Below are positions 42,515 to 54,263 of a stretch of DNA of 64,000 bases, one piece after another. Positions within the stretch are counted from its first letter, which is position 1. Every line of letters begins with the position of its first letter. The notes under the pieces are model-generated. The model worked only from the letters and a program-made list of their open reading frames with translations, was not told where the DNA came from and made no database searches. A program made the position numbers and the translations under genes. Origin of the DNA: Moniliella sp. 'wahieum' (lineage: Eukaryota; Basidiomycota; Moniliellomycetes; Moniliellales; Moniliellaceae); contig RSEE01000007.1 of assembly GCA_003971905.1 (NCBI GenBank), positions 434,001 through 498,000 on the forward strand, in the 5' to 3' direction.

Positions 42515-45500
42515 TTAGCTTGTCCCCCGCGCAGGACGGTATGAACGGCGATACATAGAGAGTGCTGAGCTCAGGAGGTTAGCTTAGTTTGTCCGAGTGC
42601 CATAGGAGATTTCTAAGAAGGGTAGGGACTTACGATCATCCGAGATGCCGAAGCGAGCTTGTTCTCGTTCCTCGCCGGCTGCGTAAGACAAGACGAGCTT
42701 CTTGATCGCCTTTCTCAGCCGCCGCCTCGGCCTGGTGCGTGCGTGTCGTCTCAGCAAAAGAGCTATTGACGGGGATAGGCAAATCGTGGGTCAAAACCTT
42801 GTTCCCTTTCTTGGAAAGAAGAGAGAAGGTCATGTGCTTAGGTGCGGCATCCTTGATCTCCTCCTCTGTCGTACCCAGCGCGGGGAAGTCTGCCTCCACA
42901 ACAGGGGGCGACAGGCTTCTTGACGAGGGGAATGGCCGCGTCAAACAAACGGCCCCGGGCCGTGCCCGCCGCAGCATTTGGCGTAGGAGTCGAGTCCGCC
43001 ATCATCTTGGCTAGCTCCCGTCCAAACGCATCGTCTGCCTCCTTCTTCTGTGCCCGTTCCCACTCTTCTTGCTGTTTGGCCATGAGCTGTGCCTCCGCGT
43101 CTTCATCCAGATCTTCATCTTCATCATCCAACCCTTCGGCCTCTTGGTCGCTCCCCACAGTCAGCCGCTCTCCTCCTCAAGCCCGCCCAAACGATCATCA
43201 CCATCGCCCGTGACCGAAGCGCGGTCTTCCTGCAGCGAGGAAGGAAGCGGCATGTCCTCTTCCTCTTCCTCGTCCACCTCTGCCTCCCCCAACCCACTGT
43301 CGGCCTCGGCACGGCCCTTTTCGTATCGCTCAAGCGCCACAGCAAAGTCCCATGTCCAACCACCCAGGGCGCTGACCACGCCAGGCATCAGGTCCAGGGA
43401 GTCGGCTAGCATGTAGTCGATGTCCAAAGGCAGGGGCATTGCCTTGGTCAGGACGTACACATTGAAAAAGGAGAGAAAAGCAGCCAACGACCGCTTCCCG
43501 GGATTACGTTCGTACCGTCCTTCCACGGCAGTATATTAATCAGGTGGCAGACAAGACGAATGCGGAAGTAGTCATCTCCACGGTCGATTGGGGTGGCGTG
43601 GTAGTACTGATAGTTGTACCCGGGCGCGGGAGCGGCTGCTGGCGTGCCTGCCGTCAAAGAAAGATGACTTCCCCCGGCCATGGGGGTAGAACTGGGGGGG
43701 ATAGGGTGGGCAAAGGTGACAAAGGACCAAAGATGGTAGAACAAGAGCGCTGACGTGATCAAGTTTGCGTTGTACAACTCGCCCAAAAACGCCACCTGAG
43801 CCACCCGGATCTGGGCCTGGGGAACCAAGTTCATCTCCATCCCCAACCTGATCTTCTCCACCACTGTGTCAACGACTGCCGTAACAAACTCGGGATGAAA
43901 GGGCTGTAGGTCCCTAAGCACGAGCGCCAGAAGCGGAATATCCGGCCACTTGAGCTTATGCGGCTTGGTGAACACACTCATCAGCGTCCGTTGCGTCTCG
44001 GGTTGGGACCAGTGCAGTTGACGGAGGAGACGAACAACCTTATCCAAGTGTTCTTGGTGAGTACGTCATAGATGAGATGTCGGATAAACAGCTCCATCGG
44101 AGAACGCTCTTTGACTTGACGAACGCCGCGGGGAGGTGGGACACATGCATAGTAGGCATTGTCCAGTGCCAATTGCTGACCTGCCGTCAACACGGTGCTC
44201 GTGGAGCGCAAGCGCTTCATTCGCTCTAACAGCGCTTTCGCTTTAGGGGCCGTAGCAGGCTGTGACAGTAAAAACCGTCCACACGTCTCGAGTAACGTAG
44301 CCAGGACATCAACTGCCGCCGCGCCCATATCATCCATCGCCATCTTAATAACATGAAGAATGACATGCACCGGGGTCACTTGGAACTTCGTCAACTCCCC
44401 CAGGAACCGTGCCGCTTTACCTCGCGAGTCTGTCGCGCCCACGTCATTGGCAGCAGCACCACGCCGCTTGAGTGCACCAAACAGTTGCCCACTCAGAGAT
44501 GATACGGTCACCTCACCAATATCAGGCCAATACCGAGCCAAAGTAGCGATCAAGCGGGCATAGTACGGGGCAAGATCACCACGATTGCGAGGAATATTAA
44601 GTAACGTGCGCTCCAACTTACCACGGGCGGCCTTGGAGTTGAGATAGGCAAACTCAACCGCCGCGCTGTCGATCATAGTCCTGTTCGTCAGCTCAGGAAG
44701 ACGAGCAAGGAGTAGGTTAAGCTGGGCCACCCGGCGAGCTCCAACTTCAGCTCGATCCGCCGCATCATCCCCTTCCTTGTCTCCGGTGCTTGGCTCATCC
44801 TCGGCAACCTCTTCCGGAAGTTCAGGCATGCCGTCTTCATGCACCTCTTCCACATTTTCCGAAGCAGTCGCATCATCCGGCGCATTCGCTTCATCTGGAG
44901 TCTTACCCCATCCTCGTTGGCTCGGATCGTTTGGTTTGGCTCCTGCCTCAGGCGCAACGAGAGAAGCGGGGACAGAGGAGCCCACATCGAGCAAGTTCTC
45001 ATAAAAGGCCCGGGTCTCTTCGTCCTCCCATACCCCGGCATCCCCCGACTTGAGATCAACCAAAGAGGAAGTGGCATCCAAGTTAACCACCCCGGCCTTG
45101 CTCTCCTGCACTGTTTCCAGTTTCGGGGGGTGCGTCCAAAAGCTCAGCCAGGGCTGTCGCCTGATCAAGGATGGCGTCAAACTGTTTAGTTTGCGCCTCA
45201 TATGCCTGAGCCCTGTCCTCAAAATGATGCCGCTGCGAATGTATGCCTCCTGATTGCGCACGTCCTGGGCCAGCAACTTGGAATGCGCCTTGGTGATCTT
45301 CTTGGACAAGGCGGCAAAGTAGGGATCAAGCAATTGACGGAATTTGGCCTGCCACTCCGGCGAAACATGATTTACAGGAAGAGAGAGGGATCTTCTCCGG
45401 CGGGTGCCTTCGTATCCGCTTCCGCCTTGCCATTGGCTGGGGGGCCAAGGAGGATGGTCCCGGCAGCGCGCAGGAGGGCGACCAGGACCGGAACATTGGC

Positions 45501-46109
45501 GTGCTCACGATCAGTAGCCACCAAGTTGCGGGTTATACTGAACAAATATGTGAGAGACTCATCCGCAGGTTCGGCTGCCGTGCCTGAGCGGAACAGATCC
45601 ACCAGCGCGCACTCGGTAGCGACCCGGACCAGCGTCTTGAGCTTGGTGACACGGGCGTTTTCAGCGGCTTTGAGCAGCTCACGCTGCTTGGCATCCTGAT
45701 TCGCTGCAGCAGTACCACGAGGAGGAGGCGGGTGCAGTTCCTTTTCAATAGCGCTAGCGATGGGCGTAATGAAGTCAGGTCCAAAGCGGGCAAAAAGAGC
45801 GGATAAAACATCGGCGGCGGCAACGACATCTTTATCACGCGTAGAACGGGCGAGGCCGTCAGGGACGGCCGCCACCAGTTCATCAACGTAGCGGTCAAGG
45901 CTGAGAGTTGCTGCCTCGCGTACCAACACATCGCGCGCATCAGCAACGAGGCCAGCGCGGATGCGCTTCACATACGCCGAGTTCTTCTTGAGCGATGCAT
46001 CCAGGTTAGCGCTCGGCCGGGAAGGACCGGCAAGCCATACATGGCCGTTGGCCTGACGCAATTCTGCGCGATGGGCTACGCGCTCGTCGCGAGAAACAGA
46101 CGCAGCCAT
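42515..46109 (-). CDS. UPF2: Nonsense-mediated decay factor Upf2/Nmd2 (frame broken)
   Basis: Cytoplasmic scaffold that links Upf3 on the exon junction complex to the helicase Upf1 in nonsense-mediated mRNA decay. From the ATG at 46109 (MAASVSRDERVAHRAELRQ) the protein contains a first MIF4G region (LKKNSAYVKRIRAGL), a second (LNLLLARLPELTNRTMIDSA to KMAMDDMGAAAVDVLATLLE), a third (QVAFLGELYNANLITSALLF), an acidic stretch (DDEDEDLDEDAEAQ) and a C-terminal Upf1-binding segment (MTFSLLSKKGNKVLTHDLPI). Frame changes at about 45370, 45125, 44050, 43500, 43160, 42910 and 42690 join pieces that all match the family in order. The last exon is uncertain: a GTAAGT donor at 42634-42629 suggests a short terminal exon with a stop near 42515. 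It shares its upstream region with OST3. Confidence 0.92.
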
Positions 46110-46303
46110 TGCATCCGCAGCTGTGGGGGTGGTAGGGTCGATGGGGGTGGTGAAGCGGCCGCTCGTCCAGCTCGTCAACGGCTCCTGGCTGTCGCTGTGG
46201 GTGCCACAGGGTTGACGTATTTTCCGGGTGGCGGAACTGCGCTTTTTGAAATGTCACAGCCTTAACAGGCCTGAGGCGCTGAGCCTCCATGGCTTGCACC
46301 TTC

Positions 46304-46324
46304 AAGCTTCAAGCTTCAAGCTTC
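46304..46324. repeat. AAGCTTC x3
   Basis: Three perfect tandem heptamers with core AAGCTT. Confidence 0.95.
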
Positions 46325-46534
46325 ACGTCAAATTGACCTCACTGAGAGTCTGCCGACCAGCTTGTGCGCTTGAGCGCCTCACACGCATCTCCTGCTCTGC
46401 GAGGATGGTCGCATGGACGACGCCTGCTGCTACACCACCGCCACCATTCCCGGTGCTAACCTTGAAGCCTCAACCAAAGCGTTGCGTGCACTCTTAGACC
46501 TTACTGCTTCTCACCGTCACACGCATCGTGCATC

Positions 46535-46548
46535 ATGCATCATGCATC
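46535..46548. repeat. ATGCATC x2
   Basis: Two perfect tandem heptamers, preceded by a degenerate GTGCATC unit. Confidence 0.9.
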
Positions 46549-46853
46549 ACACCAGTGGCATCGCCTTCAACCAATCAGCTTGCTCCCACCAACAACCGAC
46601 GTTGGACGTCGGATCCAGGAGCTGGTGCGGTGGGCATAGATGGCATGATGCATGACTGTAGCAGCTGTCAAAGCGGGACGCAGCCAAGCTCAAGCTGCAC
46701 AAGCTGTGGTGATTTGGGGGCTGGCTGGGACCGCGGATTACATAACCCAGCCTTCACGTCAGCTTCGCAACCGCCACGTTGTCAGGTCCGGGGAGTCGCA
46801 GTCCTCCATCTGGAACTGCCCCATCACCTTTGCCTACACCCTCTGCCTGCACG

Positions 46854-47863
46854 ATGCGCTTCGGCAACTTCGTCCTCGGGCCGGTACTCGCTGCACTTGG
46901 TGCGCTGAGTCTTGTGTCAGCCGGTACTACTGGTGACAAGTTTGCCGCCCTGTCCTACAGGCAAGGCGGGGCAGTCGAGCTCACGTCCAGTTTGTTCAGT
47001 GAGTTGGCTGATGCCCCGCGTGACACGGGCGCTGCCGTACTCTTCACCACTATGGCCGGTGGTGCACAGTGCGAAGCGTGCAAACAAGTGCAGCCTCGTT
47101 GGGACTCGCTCTCCAAGCAATGGTCCAAACGTCGTGACTCGTCCTTGGTCTTTGCCACGCTCGACTTCTTCAAGTCGCGCGAGGTCTTCACCCGCGTACG
47201 TCGTCTCCCCTTTGTAAACTATTTGGGCGTCAGCTGATGCCGGAGATACAACAGCTTCGTGTAACCCACGCCCCAATGCTTCTTTACTTCCCCCCCGGAT
47301 CGGGCAGTCCTTCCAAATACGACTTTGCTACGGGCTCGTACGAGGCGGAGGACATTGCTGAGTGGCTCGAGACCCAGCGCGGCAAGGCGGTGCCCTACTC
47401 AGCACCTTTCCCTTGGTTCAAGGCGTTTACAGCCGTAACGTCCCTGTCAGTAGGAACTGCAACCGTGTTTTTCTTACGGCAACACGTTTCTATCGGTGCG
47501 AGCTCTAAGCTTATCTGGGCCATCCTCGTACTGGGCATCATCGTGACGCAGACAGCAGGATACATGTGGAACCAGATCCGTGGAGCTCCTTTTGCCGGAT
47601 ATGGACCAGGGGGGCAAGTGACCTACTTTGCATCTGGCTTTCAGAACCAGTACAGCGCTGAGACAGGCATCATTGCAGGTCTTTACACGCTATTGGCCTT
47701 TTCGGTTGTGGCACTAGTCAAGGCGGTGCCCAACCAGCCATCCAAGACACGGCAGCGTGCTGGGGTTTATGTCTGGTCCGCTATCCTCTTGGCGGGCTTC
47801 TCGGTGTTGATCGCCATATTCCGGATGAAGAACGGGATGTATCCCTTCCGTCTGTTCCTGTGA
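46854..47863 (+). CDS. Oligosaccharyltransferase subunit Ost3/Ost6
   Basis: ER membrane subunit of the N-glycosylation complex; its luminal thioredoxin-like domain helps present acceptor proteins. The ATG at 46854 opens a signal peptide (FVLGPVLAALGALSLVSA), followed by a thioredoxin-fold domain with a CEAC active-site pair (GGAQCEACKQVQPRWDSLSK). An intron begins at 47196 (GTACGT) and ends at 47233 or 47245, both keeping the frame; 38 nt is very short, 50 nt is more normal. Exon 2 gives QQLRVTHAPMLLYFPPGSGS, then four membrane spans (AFTAVTSLSVGTATVFFL, LIWAILVLGIIVTQTAGYMW, IIAGLYTLLAFSVVALV, VYVWSAILLAGFSVLIAIF) and ends MYPFRLFL. Length about 320 residues is typical. Whether it is Ost3 or Ost6 cannot be separated here. 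Confidence 0.93.
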
Positions 47864-48158
47864 GAGAGGCGGTAGGCGCCATATTACAATTGGTACAATC
47901 AAAAATACTTCAGTCTGTCGAATGAAGAGTGGCTCTGGCTAGCTGGGCGAGTTGTAATAGTACATTCAATGTGGGTACTGGCAGAGCTTATCAGATCCAT
48001 TGGGTAGTGGTCCGGCATCGCCCTAAGGCTTTTTCCGTGGTGCTCGCGCATTATAGTAGCTTTTGTCTGTTTGCGGTTCCTTGACCCTGTTTGGACGCAG
48101 AGTCCCCTTTCGGCGGAAGTTACCCAGCGAATCCTCACCTGATGAGACCTGGAGTCCA

Positions 48159-48395
48159 GATGGTCCTCGAGGGTGATGCAATCACACTAGTGGTGGTGGT
48201 GGTGGTGGTGGTGGTGGTGGTGGCGGCGGCGGTCTAAGCCAACCAGCAACGGCTGCAGAGGAACATCAAGCAGCGAGTCTCGCCACCAGGGGCTAAGCTG
48301 CGAAACAAGGAAAAACAGGAGAGAAAAACAGCGGAACTCCCAAGCCTGAGGAGGGACTGAAGGGACATTGACCAAAGCACGAGCCACCTGATGGC
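48159..48395. repeat. Dispersed repeat, copy A
   Basis: Shares an identical 24-base block (48159-48182 with 56735-56758) and several further blocks (CCAGCAACG, ACATCAAGCAGC/ACATTAAGCAGC, AACAAGGAAAA, CGGAACTCC, ACGAGCCACC) in the same order with copy B. A trinucleotide run has expanded inside this copy. On the minus strand the differences tend to fall at third codon positions (LLDVPLQPLLVG here, LLNVPLEALLAD in copy B), so the ancestor may have been coding. Confidence 0.8.
48190..48233. repeat. GGT/GGC trinucleotide microsatellite
   Basis: About ten GGT units followed by GGC units, inside dispersed repeat copy A. Confidence 0.95.
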
Positions 48396-49345
48396 TCAAC
48401 ATTACCTTCTCTCAATCAATCGATGGGATCAAGGAAACTCTTCTTTTAGTCGCCTAGTTGTTTCCCTCTCCCACTTCCTGTCTTTAACCCTCCAGCTCTC
48501 CAGTTTCCAGCGTTTCACCCCTCCAACATCCAGTCCCCTATAATAGTTGTTTGAATCCTAATTGATCATGATCATCCGATAGTGCAGTCCTACTCTGTCC
48601 CACCCCCTCACCTTTCCTATATGTCCCACTCTAATCCAGTTCCTGCTTCAGCTCCACAATCCCCCACAGTCCAGTTTCCATTCCCGTGCCGGCATAATAG
48701 TCCAGTTTGCCTCTCTCTTCCAATCAAGTGTACGAGCATCGTCCATTGACGTGTTGCCACTTACTGCCCACAAAAGCCGTGGATGTTAACCCCCCAGCGT
48801 GGGTCCGGCCACGAGAGGGGCTTGATCGCCTGCCGTTTTCTACGCTCTTCAACGACCTAATTGAACAGTTCTGGAACGGGCCCGGCATACATCGACCATC
48901 AGCCTACTGTCGTACATGCCAATAGTGTCGCCACATCTGAGGTCTGGTATTTAAGTCTCCGTCTGAGACCCCGCCAACCGATTTTTGGTGCGGGGCAAAC
49001 CAGACCTGGATGAGCTGGACGCCTGAGCCTGAAGCCAAGGGGGTGGCCTTCACCGGGAAGCCCCTCACATGTCACAGTAGTCACTGCGTAGCAACGATAG
49101 CAAGGGCTGACACATACTGTCATGCATGAGATCGATGAGATCTAAGAAGATCAATCACGTGATGAGTGAGCCCCACTCCGGGCCGAGTAACCCTATTGTA
49201 GGAATGTAGCCCGGTGCCTGTTGTCTTCCAGCTACTTGCCGCAGCAACCCTGCCGTGGCTATGCCCGGTATCCAATGCGCTTGCTCTGGGCCGCGAGTGT
49301 GCCGCCCGGAAGGCCTCTAGCCAGCCCACCGACTCATTATTCGAC

Positions 49346-49977
49346 ATGGTCTCTGTTAGCCGCCGCACTAACCGCAAGATCCAGCTGAGCGCGCCAGCGC
49401 ACCTGCGCCGCAAGCTCATGAGCTCGCCCCTGAGCAAGGAGCTCCGCGCTGAGTACGGCGTAAGTCACATTTCCTCCTGGGTGGGACTCGGGATCGGTTA
49501 CGGGACAACCTCGCACACACCCAGCTTGGGTGGGATCGCAACTTATATGACACGCACAGCCTGATGGTTCACCCCCATCTCATTGGCATCATTGTGCCTG
49601 CGAAGCTCATGCCCCTTCCGAGCCCCTAATCCCGGGATCCCCCACCGCTTCAATTTTTAAAGACATCGGCTGACCCCAGTCCACATCTTCAGATCCGCTC
49701 GATGCCCATTGTGAAAGGAGACGAGGTTCAGATTGTCCGTGGCTCCAAAAAGGGCGCTGAGGGCCGTGTGACCCAGGTGTACCGCAAGAAGTGGGTCATC
49801 CACGTTGACCGTGTGGAGCGCGAGAAGGCCAAGGAGCAGACAGTTCCTATCCCCGTTGCTGCCTCCAATGTTGTTATCACTAAGCTCAAGCTCGACAAGA
49901 GCCGCAAGGTGATCATCTCCCGCAAGTCGGGCAAGCCTGTCGCCGATGCTGAAGGTGACGTTGAGATGAAGGCCTAA
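49346..49977 (+). CDS. RPL26: 60S ribosomal protein L26 (uL24)
   Basis: Component of the large ribosomal subunit. Exon 1 (49346-49459) encodes [20 protein letters not shown] and [14 protein letters not shown] 233-nt intron (49460-49692) has a GTAAGT donor and a CTTCAG acceptor, and exon 2 (49693-49977) begins [20 protein letters not shown] and contains the KOW-type stretch [20 protein letters not shown]. It ends in DVEMKA. Total length 132 residues, usual for the family; no frame break. The start ATG is the first in frame and gives a slightly shorter N-terminus than other L26 proteins. The intron is the longest clear one in the window; no convincing snoRNA was seen in it. Confidence 0.96.
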
Positions 49978-50681
49978 AAGAATGACGCACCCTCTTGTTG
50001 TTGTTGTTGTTGTCTCTTGCACAATTTTCCCTCCCTGAACGCCTCGGCCCTCAATACTGAAGCCTCGGCGTTGTGTCCCTCTTCATCAGGGCTACCCATA
50101 TACATACTCCCCTCCCTCCCAAAATGAGCCGTCTCAGCGCAGGACCGTGGCCAAGGTTCTGTTTGCTGTTTGTGCTCGAAGCAGTCCATGCTATTTTCGG
50201 TGCTCGCCGACGGCAGCTGGAGCTGCCACAGGCATGGGTGCGTTGTTAACCTATGCAAATGCCATGACATGAACGGCCTAGCAAACACAATGCACAGATG
50301 GGACGCCGATGATCCATGATCGATGAACGCGCTGAACCTGCTGAGCCGTAGGCCTCAGAGACCCATCAGACTGAGGTTCAGACCTTGAACGTCTTGAACG
50401 TCGATGGTGTTGAACCGTTGCACGTTGCACTTTGAATGGTTGAACGTTCAGTTCAGTGGAGCGTTAAACGTTAAACCCTGGTAGACACAATGGGATGACG
50501 TAAGTAATTGAACCGCATGGTGTCCCAGGAACCCAACGTGGCCGCCATGCAGCTGTGGCGCTGCTGCGGCCCGACCGGCTACAATCTTGCGTCGACATCC
50601 CCAACGTTGGGAGCGTCGTTGTCGCCATCGCTAGCATCGCCCCTGCCTAACCTATACTAGTCCACAGCATCCATCGTCAGC
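49978..50681. other. Intergenic with AACGTT-type words
   Basis: No gene. It has a TTG trinucleotide run (49996-50013), a GATGATCCATGATCGATGA stretch (50308-50326) and a cluster of TTGAACGT/AACGTTGCAC/GTTAAACGTT words (50380-50480) upstream of the peroxiredoxin gene. Confidence 0.5.
50380..50480. repeat. Cluster of TTGAACGT/AACGTTCA words
   Basis: At least six partly palindromic words around the AACGTT core within 100 bases, some separated by 7-14 bases. Degenerate member of the heptamer class. Confidence 0.6.
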
Positions 50682-53248
50682 ATGTCGTCGCGCCGCATCA
50701 AGCGCTTCCGTTGATCAAGGAGCACGGTCTCACCGCCCAGCTCTCGACCCTGGTCTCGCTCCCGGTGGCCACCCCTTCCTCTAACCCCGTTCTACGCCAG
50801 CCCGCCCCCGACTTCCAGCTGGTCGACCACCGGAAACATGTTCACACCCTGCATTCCTACATCTCCGCTGGGAAGCCCATCGTTCTCTTTTTCTACCCAC
50901 TTGCCGGCTCCCCCTTCTGCACCAAACAGCTCTGCTCACTCCGGTCTATGCAGCTCTCTGTACCGTCTTTTTCCAGCGCCGCGGTTACCATTATTGGTAT
51001 TTCGCAGGACTCGCCCGCACGCATCGCCCAATTTGTTGAACAGCACAACCTTTCCTACCCTGTCCTCTCCGACCCCGACCGCGCCGTTCACAATAAATAC
51101 GGCGTAGGCACTGTCCTTATGGGCCTCATGAACCGTACGTCGTTTTGTGCATCAGTAAACTTGACTACTTGTGTTTCTGATTCGCGTTGGTCTCTTGGCA
51201 GAGCGAACCACTTTCATCATTGATTCACAGGGTATCGTTAGAGGCACCGCCGAGGGTACCTTTAACTACAAGGGCCATATCAAGTATGCGGAGCGGTGGC
51301 TGGCGCGCATCAGCGACGAAAACGCATTCCGATCTCAGGGTGGCCCGGCGGCAGAGTTGATAGAGCAACGTTTTCCTCGCGCATCCCTGGACCCATCCAA
51401 CTTACTTTTTCGGAGCCGGCCGAGTCGCCCTCATCACCCTTGCCAGCAGCTGTCCATGCCGCCTCCCGTGTCGCCACCGCTAGCCCCATTCGCCCGCCCC
51501 TAACTGTGGCCAATGCTCTTCGCACCGATGACCCTAAGGAAGGTTCACAGAGTTCCCGGCCTCTGCCTGCTTCGGATCATGTGCCTTCGTATGCGCACCC
51601 TATGCACTCTCCGGAGCCCCCGTTTACGAAAACGCGGATGCGAGATCCAATTCTAGCATATCTGATCTCTGGAACCGCAATTCCTCCCGCAGCCACAATA
51701 CCGCTTCGCCGAGTGTCTGGCAAACTCATTCCCAGTACGACCGTTCACACAGTTTGCTTCCTGGGCAGGACACTTCATCGCTGTCCCATTTCGGGGACTC
51801 GCAAGCGCCAACTGGTGAGGAGGAAACGGCAAGTCATACCCAAGCCCAGCCGAGTACCTCTGTTCAGTCGCGCAGCTCGGCTGCTATCATTATGGCATCC
51901 GATGTTGAAAATGTGCCCCCGCGTTCTTCCGTTGATCGCCCACTTCAGGAGCCGGATTCTACATTGGCCCAAAGCCCTCCGATTGCGCGCCCGCTTCCAC
52001 CGCCAGTTATCGTCTCTAGTGGAGAATACGACGATGATGACGGTGTCCCTGTTTCAGGTTGGTCCGTCATCGACGTTCCCTAGTCCTACTGGCGAATCTG
52101 CCCATATGGGTGACCCCATGCCTCTTGAAACGTCCTCCGTGGGATCGCACAGGTCTCAGTCCAACCGTATCTCTCCTCTTCAACCCTTCCAGTCAGACCC
52201 TAATCTCCATGGGACCTTCAGGGAATACTCCCCCAGTGTTCCGCGTACTTTTAGTCCCAGCATAGGGGGCGTCTCCAATTTGTCTCTGCCCTGCTCTACG
52301 TCCCTAGGAGGTGGATGCATGCAGGAAGATGGGCGCTCTCCTGAATCGGGTCACTCTCTCCGCCGCTTCACCAAAGTCTTAGAGAGCATATTCCTCTTCC
52401 CGAAGCTGGATTGTCCCCTATCCCTGATCCCCCCAATTGCCACACACCCAATCCGGGGGATGGGGAGGACAGCGTGCACATGGGCTCGCAGCGTGCCGCG
52501 CTCACCCCATCCCCCAATTTGCTGGACGCCGACAAGGCATTTAGTCAACCCGCCGTCTCTGCTGGCAACGCCATTCCAACCTCACCATCATCCAGCCGTG
52601 TTGCTGATCACACTGCACTTGTCAATACCCTCCCACCCCCCGATGGTCCAGGGATGACCACCGCCCTCGCTGCTTCGCACTTTTTGGCAAGCACCTGGGG
52701 GGTCACCACGTCGCCTGTACCCCCGCCCGGTGCCCCAGCTCAAGATCCTGTTGACGATTCTCGTAACATTGATTCCCCTGCGACCGGTTCGCACTTGTCA
52801 CAGCCTAGTCACGGTCAAATTCGACCACCACCTCCGCCCGCTAATTCTCTTCCCGTGTCACCGTCCCTTGCTTCGCGAGGCAGCGAAGTCAATCAAGGGA
52901 GCTTTTCGCCTCAGTCGGATCCGTCGATCCTTGCCTCGCTCCAGTCGACCGCCACCTTTTCCTCCGAGACATTCAAACCGGAACACTTTCGCACCCGCAT
53001 ACGCCCCGCCTCAAAGATGGTGCTGCACCTCATCCCTCAGCGCCTCGGCTCCGCCAGACCAGCTCCCCCAACTCCGCAAGCCAGACTCCCTTCGCCGAGG
53101 CGGGGGTGGGAGCACGCTGGGTGCCCCCTTCTCCGGCGATTCCCGGCCTTGGCCCTCCAACATCAACAAGCCTTCGCTCAGTGCGTTGCTGCATGCCCAT
53201 TCTTCACCCGACTTGAACTTGTCCAAACCTTTTGACAAGCGGAGTTAA
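50682..53248 (+). CDS. Peroxiredoxin Q/BCP with a long disordered C-terminal extension
   Basis: Thiol peroxidase that reduces hydroperoxides. The domain lies at about 50711-51340: QPAPDFQLVDHRKHVHTL, VLFFYPLAGSPFCTKQLCSL with peroxidatic and resolving Cys five apart as in BCP/PrxQ and Dot5, then ISQDSPARIAQFVEQHNLSY. An intron (51135-51201, 67 nt; GTACGT, GGCAG) keeps the frame and exon 2 gives RTTFIIDSQGIVRGTAEGTF. The ATG at 50682 (MSSRRIKRF) is one base out of phase with the domain. Downstream, Ser/Pro-rich sequence remains protein-like for about 1.9 kb through several one-base frame changes to a stop at 53246-53248. Typical PrxQ proteins are 150-220 residues, so this would be an unusual fusion. 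A separate downstream gene with no visible start is the alternative. Confidence 0.75.
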
Positions 53249-54263
53249 TGTCCTCCTTAATCACCTCTTCTTTAGTATTCTCTCCGTGCACATATGCGGA
53301 TGCTGATCTTGACCTCTTGTTTTTACTGCCATCGTGTTATCGCACTTTCACTTTTGCTGCTTCCTTATTAATCGATATCTACTGTCATGGACGATGCTGG
53401 GGGCGCTACGGACCTAGCGTGCAGGGTGGCAGGCGCAAGGTATTATAGATGCGCAGAGTTTTTGGCATCCTCACCTTTTTGCTTGGCAGCGGCATATCAG
53501 ACCTCTGAGTTGACCGCCATCATCGGCCAAACGAAATTTACAAGCTGGCGAGGCGATGAAGCGTGGTTATGACCTAGGATCGAGGTCAGAGGGTTACTTT
53601 GTTCTTCGCTGGATGAGCGGGCCTGGTAGAGCGACAGCGTTAGTGTCGAAGTGGTGCAAAATTGATATGAACCCAAGTCAAAAGATACTATGGTCTCCAG
53701 TGAGGGGCCCGGGTTAAGTTGCAGCAGTACTAAGCATAATGTGTGGGCCATCTTGCATACTAATGGCGCTACTATCTGCCTACCGTGAGAATGGAATGTC
53801 TTAACACACGACTGGGGATCAAATGGATGGTTTGGTTAAAGCCCAATGGAGGAAAAGCTGGTCCGTTATGCAACTGGGTTGAGTGGCCAAGGCAAATTCG
53901 GATAAGTCCAAAGGAAGCAATGTTGAAGTGAAATCGGAGGAAGACGCTAATACTACTGCGCTACGGTTGGCTGAAGAAAATCCATTATTATCAGACCACA
54001 ACAGCAAAATGAAAAGCCACTGCTGCTGCGAGAGAGCCATGTGAAGGTGGGGGAACGGATGAGAGGAAACGGTCGTAGGAGTCCAAGTGACTAGTGCCGA
54101 GAGGAAACTAAGCGAATGAGAACAAAAAGGGAAAGCATTGTATAAAACGGATCGGTGTTCTCTTTTGGCACAGTTGCCAAAAGAATGGATGTATGGCCCA
54201 TTAACGATGACACGCCTCAGGTGGTGTGCTGTTGCTTGACGAAAGAGTGGTTGGGCGTCCATC
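53249..54263. other. Convergent intergenic region
   Basis: AT-richer sequence between two 3' ends. One 151-codon minus-strand ORF (53819-54274) has no protein-like features and is not called. Confidence 0.4.

Larger units (their letters stand above)
46110..46853. other. Divergent promoter region UPF2/OST3
   Basis: Contains AAGCTTC x3 and ATGCATC x2 heptamers. No credible coding region. Confidence 0.5.
47864..49345. other. Intergenic with a dispersed repeat and microsatellite
   Basis: No gene. It holds copy A of a dispersed repeat (48159-48395), a GGT/GTG microsatellite and C/T-rich sequence with recurring TCCAGTTT words (48480-48720). Confidence 0.5.

Noticed and set aside
49460-49692. Possible box C/D snoRNA in the RPL26 intron
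   Set aside because: TGATGG and CTGA words occur, but there is no terminal stem and no convincing D' box; ribosomal-protein introns often host snoRNAs, but this is not enough evidence.
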